Shown here piece after piece: positions 33,880 to 45,398 of a stretch of 64,000 bases of DNA. This DNA comes from Ipomoea triloba. Taxonomy: Eukaryota > Streptophyta > Magnoliopsida > Solanales > Convolvulaceae. The stretch spans positions 4,821,383 through 4,885,382 of the forward strand of contig NC_044923.1 in NCBI RefSeq assembly GCF_003576645.1, written 5' to 3'. The position numbers were made by a program, and so were the translations under genes. The notes under the pieces are model-generated. The model saw only the letters and a program-made list of their open reading frames with translations, had not been told where the DNA came from and did no database searches. Numbering within the stretch: the stretch's first letter is position 1; each line of letters begins with the position of its first letter.

Positions 33880-34085
33880 TCAACCTCAACTACACAACAT
33901 GTTTTCAGAATCAAAAGCTTACCGTAACGTCAAAAGTTATAGCTAGTTGTGAAGATACACCTTTATTTATATATATTTTTTTTATTTGTGTAACAATCAG
34001 TATAATGTTTCTAAGGCAAGATGTTGGACTTAGCCCTCAAGGCGTCCGCCTAACAAGAATAATTGAGGGACTAAACATGAGATTT
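33880..34085 (-). mobile_element. TRIM-like remnant
   Basis: Reverse-strand relative of the 13735 and 37756 sequences: AAAGTTATAGCTAG, ATGTTGGACTTAGCCCTCAA and GGCGTCCGCC. Strongly decayed; ends approximate. Confidence 0.4.
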
Positions 34086-34155
34086 TTAATTTCCTATTTA
34101 TCGAATTAAGAAACAAAAGAAAATTGCATGTGTTTTACTTTTTGAATTATATTTA

Positions 34156-34476
34156 GGCCCTCTTTGGTAAATGACTATTAGCTGATTGGGTTAGATGGTA
34201 TAAAAATTGATAACATTAGCTGATTGTAGAAATATGTTTGGTAAATTAGTTGTTAGCTGATAGTTGTTTGATATAATTTCAATTCTTTTCTCAAAAAAGC
34301 TAATTGAAAAAGTTGTTTTGAGTAGTTTTCTTTTTTATTTTAATTTTAGCATTTTGGAGTTACAAAAAGTTGATCAGCCAAACACTTATATTGATTTTTT
34401 AACCAAGTCAAACAGCTAATAATGGTCAAATAAGTTAGAATTAGTTGATAAACTAATTATTTTACCATACAAAGCC
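34156..34476. mobile_element. hAT-type MITE, copy B
   Basis: Starts GGCCCTCTTTGGTAAATG and ends ATTTTACCATACAAAGCC, imperfect inverts. Shares TAGCTGATTGGGTTAGATGG and AGCTAATTGAAAAAG with copies A, C and D. Target duplication not clear. Confidence 0.75.
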
Positions 34477-35623
34477 TTAAATTTTTATGAAATATTAGAC
34501 TGAATAATTTAAGTACGTAATCAGATCATGCATAGCATTGTAGTGTGATGAAGATTTATCAAAATTAAAATGAAAATATTCCGATCCTAAAAGCTAAGCA
34601 TAGTTTAAATATAATTATGCTCATCCTCACCATCCATGATTGCAATCATCATACCCTAAATAAATATATATGTTGACTTCCATGTACAAGATAACAAATT
34701 CCTTATTCCTTATATATGTTAACAAATTCCTTATTCTTAATACAAAAGCTTGCCGTTATTTAATCGTGAAGTACTATACACTTTTCTTTTTTTAATCTAA
34801 ATGTTGAATAAATAAATAGTGTTGCTAATTAAATAATCACAATATATTGTTAAGTGAAAGAACTCTATTGTATGGTAATGATAAGAAAACACCTTATTAT
34901 AGTTTGGTTTCATTATTAGTTAAAAAGTTATTTTGAAAATTTTATTTTATTTTATACTAATTAGTTTACTAATGTTTTTTTCTAGAGAGATGTGTGTATG
35001 CTTTTATATAATTGATTGACTTCAATGGCGAAATACATAGACTTTCTTATGCTAAAAGTTACGGTTAGTAATAAATTCGCAATTATCTTTCTTTATATTT
35101 GTGCAACATTCAACGCCATATATTGAATATCAAAAGCAACAAGATGTTGACTGAACTTGGCCTACCTTCTTGGTTTTCACCCAACATTTTGTGTGCGTGT
35201 GGGGTTTCGTCACTAGTATAAATTTCTTGTCACCAGCCATTTTTAACTTATAAGAGTTACACCTTAGTATACAATTAGTCATTTTACTCTAATAAAAATT
35301 AAGCTAAATCAAACACAGTTAAACACTGACCCATACTCAACCGAGGTCTACTCACCATCCCCTCCCAATCATATATGCTAACTCCAACATGTATAAACAC
35401 ACCCATAGGTTAAAAAAAAAAAAAAAACAAACTTAAGACACTTGTTACATACATATATAGCTTTCATCTAGATCAGAGGTGATTCTCATTAGTTTCAATT
35501 CAGATCAATTCCCAATTCTTGGTTTATAAAATGTATAATAATTTCCTATTGGGGGAAGGACAAGATCTATGAGAGGACCAAATATATAGAAACGCCATAA
35601 TTGAAGCACGTGGCTTGATTTAG
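34477..35623. other. Intergenic with a TRIM-like remnant
   Basis: At 35035-35195 there is a reverse-strand member of the TRIM-like family (AAAGTTACGGTTAGTAATAA, ATGTTGACTGAACTTGGCC). Otherwise no feature. Confidence 0.35.
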
Positions 35624-35941
35624 TCAAAAGCAAAGTGATGTTGGGAAAGAACAATCCCATATTGCATTGATGATGTCTCGTCCCACTCCTCCAACCTCAA
35701 CACACAATACAGCCTTTAATGTGGGCATGTATGCACTCCTCTTTTCTTCCATGTCCTGCACTAAACTGCACAGTTTGGAGCAGTGCTGTTTACTGTTTGT
35801 ACTTTGGGAGACTATAACTTCTCTCATCGTCCGACCATATCGCAAACATCCACCATTAACTTGTTTCAAAAAATTATTAATTGTGATCATATCATATGGC
35901 ACCACACCTGCGCCAATTCCCTCCCATGCCCAATTTAGCAA
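35624..35941 (-). other. Unrecognised open frame, 105 codons, opposed by a + frame
   Basis: A minus-strand frame of 105 codons is open across DNA that is less AT-rich than its neighbours, and the plus strand is open over nearly the same interval (35667-36029, 120 codons). Neither product shows a domain I recognise. The minus product has a modest local resemblance to a P-loop-like EVGGVGRD, which lacks the GK[ST] signature. It could be a decayed exon, a non-coding transcript or chance. A small nested hairpin (AAACTGCACAGTTT) lies at about 35763. Confidence 0.2.
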
Positions 35942-36159
35942 TATTTTAAATATATATGATTCAGATCACCTTCTATTTTTAAAGATAGAATATAATGATA
36001 TGCATGGCTGCAAGGATTTTGAAAATTGAGTTATTAACTCTGGAAAGTTAACCTCAAGAATAACTATGCTACACAAGGTTAGAGTAAAACCTGCAAATGG
36101 AAATGGCTTTCATGAGATTAAACTCGAGACCTCTTATTGTGGAGAGGATTGTATCTAAG

Positions 36160-36859
36160 TGATAGCGTAAATGTAAACGGGTCTATGATTACGCTACGAA
36201 TACGTGTGTTACGTGTGGTGAAGGATGCCGCTCGGCCGGTCAATCGGTCGCTCTACCGGTTGACGACTGAGTGGTAAGAAGCTATATCGCTCTACGGGTG
36301 ACGAACAGTAACAAGGAGAGAGCAAGAGAGACGAATGAGCAAATCACAAGTGTATTAGTGTAGTACTGATGAGTCCCCCCAGTGAGGGGAATGACCCCTA
36401 TATTTATACAAAGTGGATTCACTATGCACATGGTGTCTGATATGCAAGTGGAGGGCATATTTGCATGGGCTGAATAGTCACTCCGCAAAATGCGCATTGG
36501 TTTGCTCGAAGTGGTTGAGTTACTCAAGGTGAAGAAAACACGGATCCCTTGTTCCTGAAAAGTTGTCGGTCGTCACATCAAGCAATTGTTGCGCTCGTGA
36601 GCCTCCAATCCACAAGGTGTATTGCTTCCGATCATGCGGCCGGACCGGTTGGGTGACCGTCGACGGACCGGTGGGGTGATCGACGGACCGATTGGGTGAC
36701 CGTTGACGGACAGGTGATTTACGGACCGACTAGTATATGTGCATGTTGCTTCCGATCATGCGGCCGGCCGGTTGGGTGACCGTCGACGGACCGGTTGGGT
36801 GACCGTTGACGGACAGGTGATTTACGGACCGACTAGTACATGTGCATATTTACCCATCA
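36160..36859 (-). mobile_element. Solo LTR, 700 bp
   Basis: On + it begins TGATAGCGTAAATG and ends TTTACCCATCA; CTAAG lies directly on both sides (36155-36159, 36860-36864). The minus strand has a TATA-type GTATAAATATAGGGG at about 36396-36410, so the LTR probably reads leftward. A ~120-bp direct duplication inside (TGCTTCCGATCATGCGGCCG at 36624 and 36747) is rich in CGACGGACCGG. No internal retroelement sequence remains, as expected from LTR-LTR recombination. Confidence 0.88.
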
Positions 36860-36884
36860 CTAAGTTATTAATTACATCATAATT

Positions 36885-37070
36885 CGAAGTTGATTTTTAG
36901 GGCCAAGTCCAATATCCTATCATTGAAACATGAGGTTGGATACTACTTTAAGTATAATTAAAGAAATAGAGTTGTGCATTCTGTACTAGTGTACTACCTA
37001 TAACTTTTGGCATACTGGTAAATACTTATCTTGTAAATTGGTGTAGTATGTGTAGTTGAGTTTGGCAAGT
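36885..37070 (+). mobile_element. TRIM-like remnant
   Basis: Plus-strand member of the family: GGCCAAGTCCAATATCCTAT, ATAACTTTTGGCATACTGGT and CTTGTAAATTGGTG (decayed primer-site region). Confidence 0.4.
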
Positions 37071-37755
37071 GCTGGGATGGGATTGTAAAGCAGTTTCACT
37101 TTCAGTAGCATTTGGCATACATAACCTCATCGGATAGAGACAAGATGAGCATGGACAAGATAGAAGCTAAGAATTCTAACAAACCCATTTTTCGGCTACA
37201 GTATTAGCTACAACGGAACACCCATCCGCAACCTGAATAAACAAAGCCAAACAATACACAATAATGTGTCATGAACGTATCCACTAAGATTTGACCATGG
37301 AGAAAGGGAACAAGTTGATTCTTCCAAAATAGGTAGTTATAGAGACAGTGCGAGAGGAGAAGGTTGTGGTGGTGGTTTCACTAGCCGGTGGCGGCGCGAC
37401 GTCTGGGTTGGCAGGGTTTGCAGTCGGAGACGACAATGTTCATAAGGTTTGTAGCCATGGATCGTTTGGCCTACTATACTAGATGAGAGCAATAATTCTA
37501 GTAAGAATTTTATTTAAGAGATGTATTTATAATAATACAAAGAGTCCTAATCAGGTAAGGAATGATAAAAAATTGATTTACAATAATATGAGAAATGGAA
37601 AACGAATTATATTGTAACTAGAATACAGAGTTCAAATAGTAATAAGTGTTTGATATTTACAATCACAAATCGATCATCTAGCTAGCAATCAAAGATTCGA
37701 TCTTCACATGGCTTGCAATTAGTTATTAGAAGTTAAATTTGCTTACAGTTATATG
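37071..37755. other. Intergenic, no gene seen
   Basis: Includes a short GC-rich stretch at 37360-37440 (GGTGGTGGTTTCACTAGCCG). No convincing coding sequence. Confidence 0.35.
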
Positions 37756-37950
37756 AGTGTTGTTGGGTTGCGCCTCGGAGAGCTGATCAAGTTCAGCATT
37801 CTGTTATCGGACTGTGGAGTTGACTGCTACGCAAGAAGTATAAGGAAATAAAGGTAGGCCTTCGCTATTAGTTATAATTTTTGGCGTAGTGATAATAAAC
37901 ACTTGATCTTACAATTGGTATCAGAGTCAGAGGTTGGCAGGTGCCGAGTT
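37756..37950 (+). mobile_element. TRIM-like LTR with primer-binding site
   Basis: The best-preserved member of the family: it opens TGTTGTTGGGTTGCGCC and ends TTGATCTTACA, directly followed by ATTGGTATCAGAGTCAGAGG. TGGTATCAGAG is the usual site for initiator tRNA-Met priming in plant LTR elements. No internal coding region or second LTR nearby. Confidence 0.6.
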
Positions 37951-39660
37951 CCAAATATATGTTGTAACTCTAAAAATGTATAATTATCATAATAAAATAG
38001 ATACACTGGCCATTTGGTGCTTCCCACTAATTAAAATTCCTGAAAAAAGTAATAATCATAGAGAATGTGCTTCATGAGAACAAATTTGCTTGGAAAAAAA
38101 AATCGACCAACCCCTAACTTAGATTTATTTTCCTATTTCAAAAAATCATATTCCTAATTACCAAAATTTTCTCAAGGTCAAAAACCCACCCTAATAATAT
38201 CTCATTTGAATAACCAATAAAAAGGAGAAAAAAGAATTATTCAATCAAGTTGTGTTCATAATAATAAATAATGAATTCTAGTAAATTTGTCGAGAAATTT
38301 TGAAAATAAGTCATGTACTACAAAAAAAACACGAAAATAATTATAAATTTACCTATGAATTAAAACATACCGGCTAAATACCTACGGATTTTATTGATTT
38401 GCCTACACAAATTCGTAGGCAAATTAAATAGTTGCAGATTTCATTAATTTACATAATTACATACGAATTTTTCAATTAGTAAATCTGATTTTTCTGGTAG
38501 CATGATAATAACTTTTCTCACTATCTATCAAAGTGTATAAATTTGCATATTCATAATAAATTAAAATTGATGAGTTGCTACATACATACATAGCATGCAT
38601 AGTGATTTGAGTAGAAATACATACAAGTAATTAACATTGATTGATTAGTGAGGTTTCCATGGGATGGGAGGCAAATATTATAGGCTAATGAGATCAAAAG
38701 AAAGCTAAGGCACCCATCCACAGCAAGAAAGAATGGGAGACAAAATCCAATAGAAGTGGGGTAAGGTAGGGTTTTGCTTTTTGGAAAGTCGGTGACATGC
38801 TGATGCTCTCACACTACTATAATGAAATCCAAGAAGATATCACAGCTAGAAGAGAGGCTTAATTTCATGTACCTCTGACTAGACCTTTCTGCTATGAGGG
38901 GAAGGGGAACTTATTCCTGCCCATCCATTCTATTCTTAGCCTTTTCTTCACATTCTACGTGTCTATTATTATCAATAGAATATCACCACTTCCCATTTCT
39001 CCTTTTCCCCCCTTCATTCAACCCCTTAATAATTCTCAATTATATTGCCCATTTCATAACCAAATGTGAATTCAATCACCCTATTCATATTACCTGTCTC
39101 TTTTTCTGGAGGAATATAATGAAAACCTCGTACATTGAGACTAATCATGTTTGTGCCGGGTATAACCTCAAGACTTCGGGTTAAACAAAAAGGGACTCAG
39201 GTCATCTGATCTAATCCACAATGATGAAACCCTAGTGAAAAAGGAGAAAATTTGGGAGGAGGAAAAAAAAAAGGAGAAAGAGAATTATTCAATCAAGTTG
39301 TGTTAGTAATAATAAATTATGAAACCCTAGTGAAAAAAAGTGAGTGATGAGCTAACGTCAAAGTTGTATCTAATTACTTCATCAATATTCATTGATTTAT
39401 AACTTACATATTCAATCAAAAGTGAGTAACAAGTAAACTCAGCATACACTCATTTCCATCTCCAATATACTTATTAATTGTTCTTTCTTTTTTTTTTTGG
39501 TAGTATACTCAATCCATATTATTCATTAGGAAATTCAATTACAAGCACAATGCTATATTATCACTAATATTCTCGATGTGTCAAGATTAATTGTTTACTA
39601 TCATGTTAAAAGTTATACCTAATAGCTAGCCAACGCTACATGTACCTGCCTATATCAATG
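37951..39660. other. Intergenic, no gene seen
   Basis: A phrase AATTATTCAATCAAGTTGTG is repeated at 38234 and 39280 with flanking similarity, and GAAACCCTAGTGAAAAA is repeated at 39225 and 39320. An open + frame at 38894-39184 (96 codons) has no recognisable domain. Confidence 0.35.
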
Positions 39661-39841
39661 TAACTTCATAGTATGTCTTGAATTTGATTTGAATCCATTC
39701 TTACCATTATGTCAAAAGGCCCGTATAACTGGTAGCGAGTGTGTTACTTTATTTCCTTACACTTACCTAGCATTGCATTTTGATAACAGAATACTGGATT
39801 TGACTCTCCAAGCCAATGCTCAACACAGAGAAATCTCCGAT
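39661..39841 (-). mobile_element. TRIM-like remnant
   Basis: Reverse-strand member (TTATGTCAAAAGGCCCGTAT, TTTCCTTACACTTACCTAG, CTGGATTTGACTCTCCAAGC). Abuts the solo LTR at 39847. Confidence 0.4.
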
Positions 39842-39846
39842 TCATG

Positions 39847-41198
39847 TGTTGGAAAAATAGCACTAAAATGGCATTTTAAGTGGCCATTTTGTGGTATAAA
39901 TATATATAGGTTCTATATCCGATTTGGGTCGGGTCAAAGTGGATTCGGATTCTTCGTAGTGAGACGAAGAGATCGATATATTATACGCTCAAAATGGATA
40001 ATGGGTGAATGAGAAATTGGTTCTCAAAGTAGACCCATTTGAGATGGAATTTTAAGTGAGGAAAAGCTTATTAGCTTTGTCCCACATTGGTTGGGAATGA
40101 AGATTTGCCCCACTATAAATACAAGAGCCTTTTTAAGGCTAATTGACTTGTATGGCATAGAGGCTTTCTCTCGCGCGCAGGGGGTGCAAATCAAACCCCA
40201 AAATGAGTTCGGAAAGGCTTGAACTTGTGTGCGCTGGCACCTGCGGGCACGAATGTCGTTCGAAAAAGTGGCTGGCCTTGCACGCTAAGTTATGCCAAAA
40301 TTATCTCTCGTTCGAGACATCAAATGAGCTGACCTCGAGAGGTAGTTCGATGTCTCGAAGCTCAGCGGAGTCGACCTCTCGAAGGTCGTTCGCGTGCGAG
40401 TGCGATGTCGCGCGTCCAATGTCTCGCTGACCAGTGCGATGTCTCGCTGCCGGCATGATGTCTCGAAGCTTGCACTTCTCGACGTCTCGCGGCACGGCGA
40501 TGTCTCGATGGTTCACAGTCTGAACCATGTCTCGCACTGCGACTCCAGTAACCTCTCGAACGTGACGTTTCACCTACTGTGTCCGTTCAGAAATGACTCT
40601 TGATATTACGGAATTAATTTGATTAATTCCAATCATTATTTTTCAGAGTTATTTCGTGAATAATGGACTTAGTAGTGGGTGTAAATGTGTGCTAATGACA
40701 GAATTAAGTATTCTGCTAGTGGGAGGGGGTTATAAATGGATTATCAATGCCATGATTAATGCTATGATCCATTTCCTCCACTATATATTCGTTGTGAGCA
40801 GCAGGTTTGGAACACACCAAGAACACACTGCAATACACTGCTTTCTCCTCAAAACTCTGCTCACATTTCCTTCTAGCCACCTGCGTTGAACCCACGTTCC
40901 TAGTTCGCCGGATCCAAGTTCGTGTGCTCGAACGATTGGATCGTAGTACGTTTTATCCTGGGAAACCTAGACCGCAACGCTCCAGCACCCCGGGAGGCGG
41001 TAAATAAGGTTTTAAGGAGAGTGGCAACACGACTCGTGCTTCCAACCACCCGAGATCGTCCGGATTTCATCCTCAACCGTAGTTCAGGTTTTCAACCTTT
41101 TGTAGGTTGTGATATTTCCTGTAATATTATTCTTCGTGGATAATTTTCTATTTGTATTTCCGTTATTTCCTTGTATTTTCGAGATCAACCTTGTAACA
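39847..41198 (+). mobile_element. Solo LTR, 1352 bp
   Basis: Begins TGTTGGAAAAATAGCAC and ends CTTGTAACA; TCATG lies directly on both sides (39842-39846, 41199-41203). A TATA-like CCCACTATAAATACAAGAG is at about 40108-40128. The middle (40330-40540) is a GC-rich region with ATGTCTCG repeats; the 3' part has stretches typical of LTR leaders. No coding capacity. A decayed relative lies at 42905-43390. Confidence 0.88.
40340..40540 (+). repeat. ATGTCTCG-rich region in the solo LTR
   Basis: ATGTCTCG occurs six times in about 190 bp with variable spacing, together with GACCTCGAGA, GACCTCTCGA and GACGTCTCGC. GC- and CpG-rich relative to surroundings. It resembles a run of decayed short tandem motifs. 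Confidence 0.7.
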
Positions 41199-41203
41199 TC
41201 ATG

Positions 41204-41823
41204 AATTCTTAGTACGTGATGGCCTTCCTCTTCATCCGTGTGGTAGAGGCCCACCTCGTTGGCTATTAATAAGACCAATAAATCAAGGGATTTGTATAAA
41301 CAAGTAGGTTTAATAAAATTAAATGAAACTAAAATAAGGGTCAAAGGGATAATGCATTGATTAGATGAATAAAGAGAAGAATAAATATAAGACAAAAAGA
41401 TTAGATATGGGAACGGCCAGAAAGATTTGGACGGCCAAGGAGCTAAGGGAACAAATTAAAAGGAAATATAAATATATATATAAAAAAATTAATAAATAGG
41501 GAGAGGTGAAAAAGGCATGCAAGCAAGCAAAGAGCACAATGATTGATTCTGAGACTAATCAGAAAGAGTGGTCGGGGGTGGGAGGAAACAGGTCGGAATT
41601 GAAACCTTATCTCCAACATCTTCCCCCGCCCATCATTGCCAACTTACAACGTTCAATAATCTCCATCATCATTCACCCCTTTGGGAATCAAATATTATGC
41701 CCATGCCATGCCTGCCAAATCATTGGTGGGTCTTTTCGATCTTGTCTCCTCCCTCCAAATTCCCCCTCTCTCCCTCCTTCTATTTACCTTTTCACCACTC
41801 TTTTTCACACACATTATGGTAAA
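41204..41823. other. Intergenic, open frames without known domain
   Basis: Two overlapping + frames (41506-41841 and 41568-41822) cover a pyrimidine-rich segment. No recognised domain. A G-rich GTCGGGGGTGGGAGG and a C-rich CTTCCCCCGCCCATC about 45 bp later can pair imperfectly. No gene called. Confidence 0.3.
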
Positions 41824-42116
41824 AGTGTGTTTCGCAAATAGTTGTTAATGGATTGGGTTATGGGTTTGACTAACTGATAATATTAGCTGATTGTAGAAAA
41901 ATGTTTGATAAATTAGCTGTAGCTTATCACTAATTACATACAAATGGTTTTTAAGGATATAATTAATGTTTTCAAAAATTTGATCGAAAAATCAGCTTTT
42001 TGATTTAATGTAAGTTGTTACAAAAAGTTGATTATCCAAACACTCATATCTGTTGTTTAACCAAGTCAAACAAATCAAAATTGGCTCATTAGTTAACTAT
42101 GTTACCAAACAGGGCC
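41824..42116. mobile_element. hAT-type MITE, copy C
   Basis: Starts AGTGTGTTTCGCAAATAG and ends TATGTTACCAAACAGGGCC. Internal phrases TAGCTGATTGTAGAAAAATG and AAATCAGCTTTTTG match the other copies. Confidence 0.75.
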
Positions 42117-42210
42117 AATATGTATAGTACACAATTTTATTGAGTTGATAAGTTAACTATGTTACCAAACAGGGCCAATATGTATAGTGCACAATTTTAT
42201 CGAGTTGATA
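42091..42210 (+). repeat. 60-bp direct duplication at the MITE end
   Basis: Two 60-bp copies (42091-42150 and 42151-42210), each with AGTTAACTATGTTACCAAAC, differing at one or two bases. The unit joins the end of MITE copy C to adjacent flanking DNA, so it arose after the insertion. Confidence 0.95.
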
Positions 42211-42479
42211 AGATTACGTCCCCAAGTAGGTCAATTACTTTTTTATGGGCTCCAAATAACATGTGAACTATGTTCTCTTTGTTATGAAGTTGGTTTTGAT
42301 ACCAAATTGAAGTATGCGCTCCATCTCAATTAAGAGACTAAGCTGATAGTTGGATTGCACATTCATGTTTATATATTATATGCTCAACGGAGATTAATTG
42401 TACATATTTATGTTTATATATTTTAGTACTTCAGAAGTATACCTATTATTACTTATTTTAATAATCATGAAACAAGTTT

Positions 42480-42655
42480 AATGTGTAGCTTGGTGGTGAG
42501 GAGCTCTTTAGGCATGAGGTTGTGGATTCAAATCTTTATTTTATTTTGGCTTGAATCCTTATAACTATATTGTTTTATGTCACCTCACAAAAATATGAAA
42601 TGGCAATTCTAACACCACATGGACATACTTAACAAAAAAAAAAATTAAACGGTGT
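42480..42655 (+). mobile_element. tRNA-derived SINE candidate
   Basis: Starts with TGTAGCTTGGTGGTGAGGAG (A-box TAGCTTGGTGG), then GTTGTGGATTCAAATC (B-box-like) about 45 bp later, and ends near poly-A (42632-42643). No clear target duplication. Confidence 0.5.
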
Positions 42656-42904
42656 TAAGTATTGTCCTTAATTGTTCTAAATCTTAAAATATAGGAATTA
42701 AATTGAACAAAATTGAGGTTCAGGAACTAAATTGAATAAAACATTACAAGGACCTGACAGGTACTTTAATTTGAGCGGTGTAATTTGAATAGCTTAAGCC
42801 GCTCTTTCTCGCTCTGATCATTGCCTCTTAATATATTCTTAATTCGTTAAATACAATATTATATTCCATTCGTTGAATTAATATCCCCATATTAAAATTC
42901 AACA

Positions 42905-43390
42905 CACTCATATGTTGAAAAATTAGCATAAATTGACATTTAAAGTGACCATTTTGATGTATCAATTTGAAAGGGGTTCAGTTTCAATTTAGGTCCAGTC
43001 AATTAAAATTTGGATTCTCCTAGTTAAAATGATATATTCGATATATATATCATACACTTAAAAATAGATAATGGATCAATGTGAAATTAATTCTTAAAGT
43101 GAACGTACACATTCACTTGAAAAAAATAAAGTTTTGGAAGGATTTAAAGTAGCATTGTCATACATTGAAAAAGAATGTGAATTTGCACTAATATAAGTAC
43201 AATTGAAAATTTTAATGAGTTTGAATTGTATAGTAATGGCCTCTCTCACGTGCACGAAGATTGCAAATCAAATCTAAAAAAAAATTCAAAAATCTTACAT
43301 TAGAGCGCACCGAATGTTCATCCAAAAATTGGTAGAGAATGAACCAGCTCTAAGAAAAATCTTGTGTAGAAGTAAATCACTTTTTTTACA
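42905..43390 (+). mobile_element. Decayed LTR related to 39847-41198
   Basis: Opens TGTTGAAAAATTAGCAT and follows the 5' ~550 bp of the 39847 LTR (CATTTAAAGTGACCATTTTG, TATTCGATATATATATCATA, AATGGCCTCTCTCACG, GATTGCAAATCAAATC). Most differences are C-to-T or G-to-A, as expected for methylated, old LTR DNA. The 3' part is missing. Confidence 0.7.
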
Positions 43391-43394
43391 ACAC

Positions 43395-43790
43395 TATTGT
43401 GTTTGGTTAGAACATCAGAATCAAAATCAGAAGGAGAATCAAATACTTGGTAATTGGAATGAATTTTGGTGAAAGTAGTTTACATGTTGGGTACTAGGGT
43501 GGGATTGGAATGATTACTAATATTGATGTTTGGTTATATATGACCCTATAATTAGAATAAATATTTTAAAAGTACAAAAATTATCAATGCAATGCAGTGA
43601 GAAAGTCTATGAAGTGAAGAAAGATGAGTGAAGAAGCGATGAAATGAGGAGGGATAAGACTGAATTAATGGAATGATACATGATTTAAATTAGGTAATGA
43701 GTTTTGTAATTATAGAAATAATCAAACAATGTGTATAACTTTCATTCCCTTCCTTGTATCTAACCACATGAACCAATCACACCTTAAGTT
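43395..43790. mobile_element. Possible MITE (TGTTTGGTTAGAAC family)
   Basis: Left TTGTGTTTGGTTAGAACATC and right TATCTAACCACATGAACCAATCACAC are loosely inverse; the interior has GAATGAATTTTGGTGAAAG and GGGATTGGAATGATTACTAA. Ends not exact. Confidence 0.4.
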
Positions 43791-44640
43791 TTTGTTTTTT
43801 TTTTTGTTGGGTCCTAGAAACCTAGACACCGACACGTACTCAAGGAAAGGAATTATTTTTCTCAAATAATATTATTACTTTTGGTGAATACTTGTCCGTT
43901 GTGCTAATATTGTAAGGAAATATTTAATTAATTAAATAATTAATCCCAATTATTTAAGACACAACCAATTTGATAATATGGACCGCGCCAATTTGTCGAA
44001 GTCCCTGTCTATCTACTTCATGCAAGGATACTTGTCAACGAAGACATGGCTAATTCATCATCATCATATGATACTAATCTTAATTAACGCTACCTAAATC
44101 AACTTTTTTCTCTCCTAATGATATCACCTCAGCTCCACTTTCCATCGTCCATCTTTACCATGATATGTTACGTGTTTACATTTTGAACACAAACTCGTAG
44201 ATATTTATTGATATTTTATAATGCTCAATGGTAAAATACAAGCTATTATGAATATATTAAAAAAATGATATTATTACCGTAAAGAATTAATTTTACTTTT
44301 GGTCTCATGACTATTATTGTTAAATTTAGTTTCAAGTATTAGTTTCGTCCCATTTCGTGTGTAACTTTCTTTTTTTTCTTTTTTTTTTGGGTCACATTTG
44401 GTCCCTTCAACCAAAGCTTTGGTAGAAATCGATCAGAATTTGTCATATTTATAGTTCAAAATCAGGTATACATTTTATCCAAAAAGCACTAATTAAAATG
44501 TTTATGTTGATATACATATAGCCTAAAATTTTGTTAAATTCTGGTCATTTTCTACCGAAGGTTTGGTTAAATAAACTAAATGTGGCAAAAAAAAAATTTA
44601 AAAAAAAACAAGTTGTGTATCTAATGTGATAAAAATATGA
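43791..44640. other. Intergenic, no gene seen
   Basis: AT-rich with poly-T tracts; no supportable gene. An imperfect inverse pair CAAAGCTTTGGTAGAAATCG (44413) and CATTTTCTACCGAAGGTTTG (44547) marks a possible fold-back of ~180 bp. Confidence 0.4.
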
Positions 44641-44900
44641 AATTGTGGAAGTGACATAAGCCAAAAACTATAGTTAGTAGTAAATATATATTTTTTTTTT
44701 TGAATTTGGTCCATGTCCTTGTAACATGATATCAATTATTAGATCAAATGTTTACAAATACACAAAAAATTATAACCAATATTAAATGCACAATTTTATT
44801 TTCTTTATACTTGCATAACAACTATTAATTGTTCTAATAGTAAAAATGTTGACTTAGTTTCCAGGCCTCTGCCCAACACCTAATAGAGTAATATATAGTC
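44641..44900 (-). mobile_element. TRIM-like remnant
   Basis: Reverse-strand member (AACTATAGTTAGTAGTAAAT, GTTGACTTAGTTTCCAGGCC, TCTGCCCAACACC). An additional poly-T tract interrupts it. Confidence 0.4.
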
Positions 44901-44984
44901 AGGCGAGTGAAGTTAGAGATGATTCTTATTTATAAACAATGAAAGTAAAATTTTTATTTTATTTACATTTTTTGGTTTGGTGTA

Positions 44985-45095
44985 TACTATACATTTATTG
45001 AAACACATACTGACTCTTGTGCTTCAATAGGTTGAGAAAGTAGTTATGAACGGATACTGCATTGTAATAAAGTTAGTAGTATTCAAAAAAAAATA
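44985..45095 (+). mobile_element. SINE 3' part
   Basis: CTGACTCTTGTGCTTCAATA, GGTTGAGAAAG, then GGATACTGCATTGTAATAAA and GTTAGTAGTATTCAAAAAAA. The same module recurs at 506, 45805 (reverse), 50460-50640, 53135-53240 and 57300-57357. In the latter it runs into a TA array. Confidence 0.6.
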
Positions 45096-45357
45096 CATTT
45101 ATTGAAACACATAGCTATTTACTAATTGAAAAAATTAAAGTGATTTTTAAAGATAATTTTTACTAATTAATGATTTGAACAAAGTTAATGACGTAATTAA
45201 CGTGTGGGGTCTAATTGGACGGCAATTTATTGTCGGCGGTTAAACCCTAGATTATGGAAGACTAGCTCTCGCCTCCCCTACTGGAAATTGAATTGATTGC
45301 TCGAGTGTGCTGTCCCTGTACAATAATGTTATCATCTAGTCACTAATGAGTAACAAA

Positions 45358-45398
<41 letters not shown>

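Noticed and set aside
35900..35932. GCCAATTCCCTCCCATGCCC looks somewhat like a miR482/2118 mature sequence
   Set aside because: No complementary arm within a plausible precursor distance could be found, and the match to the family consensus is partial.
41565..41650. GTCGGGGGTGGGAGG and CTTCCCCCGCCCATC as arms of a microRNA hairpin
   Set aside because: Pairing is short and imperfect with mismatches and a bulge, and the sequence matches no known microRNA well. Recorded only as a note.
44409..44566. Inverse TTTGGTAGAAA/TTTCTACCGAAGG pair as a MITE
   Set aside because: No target duplication and only weak inverse similarity; left as a note in the intergenic entry.
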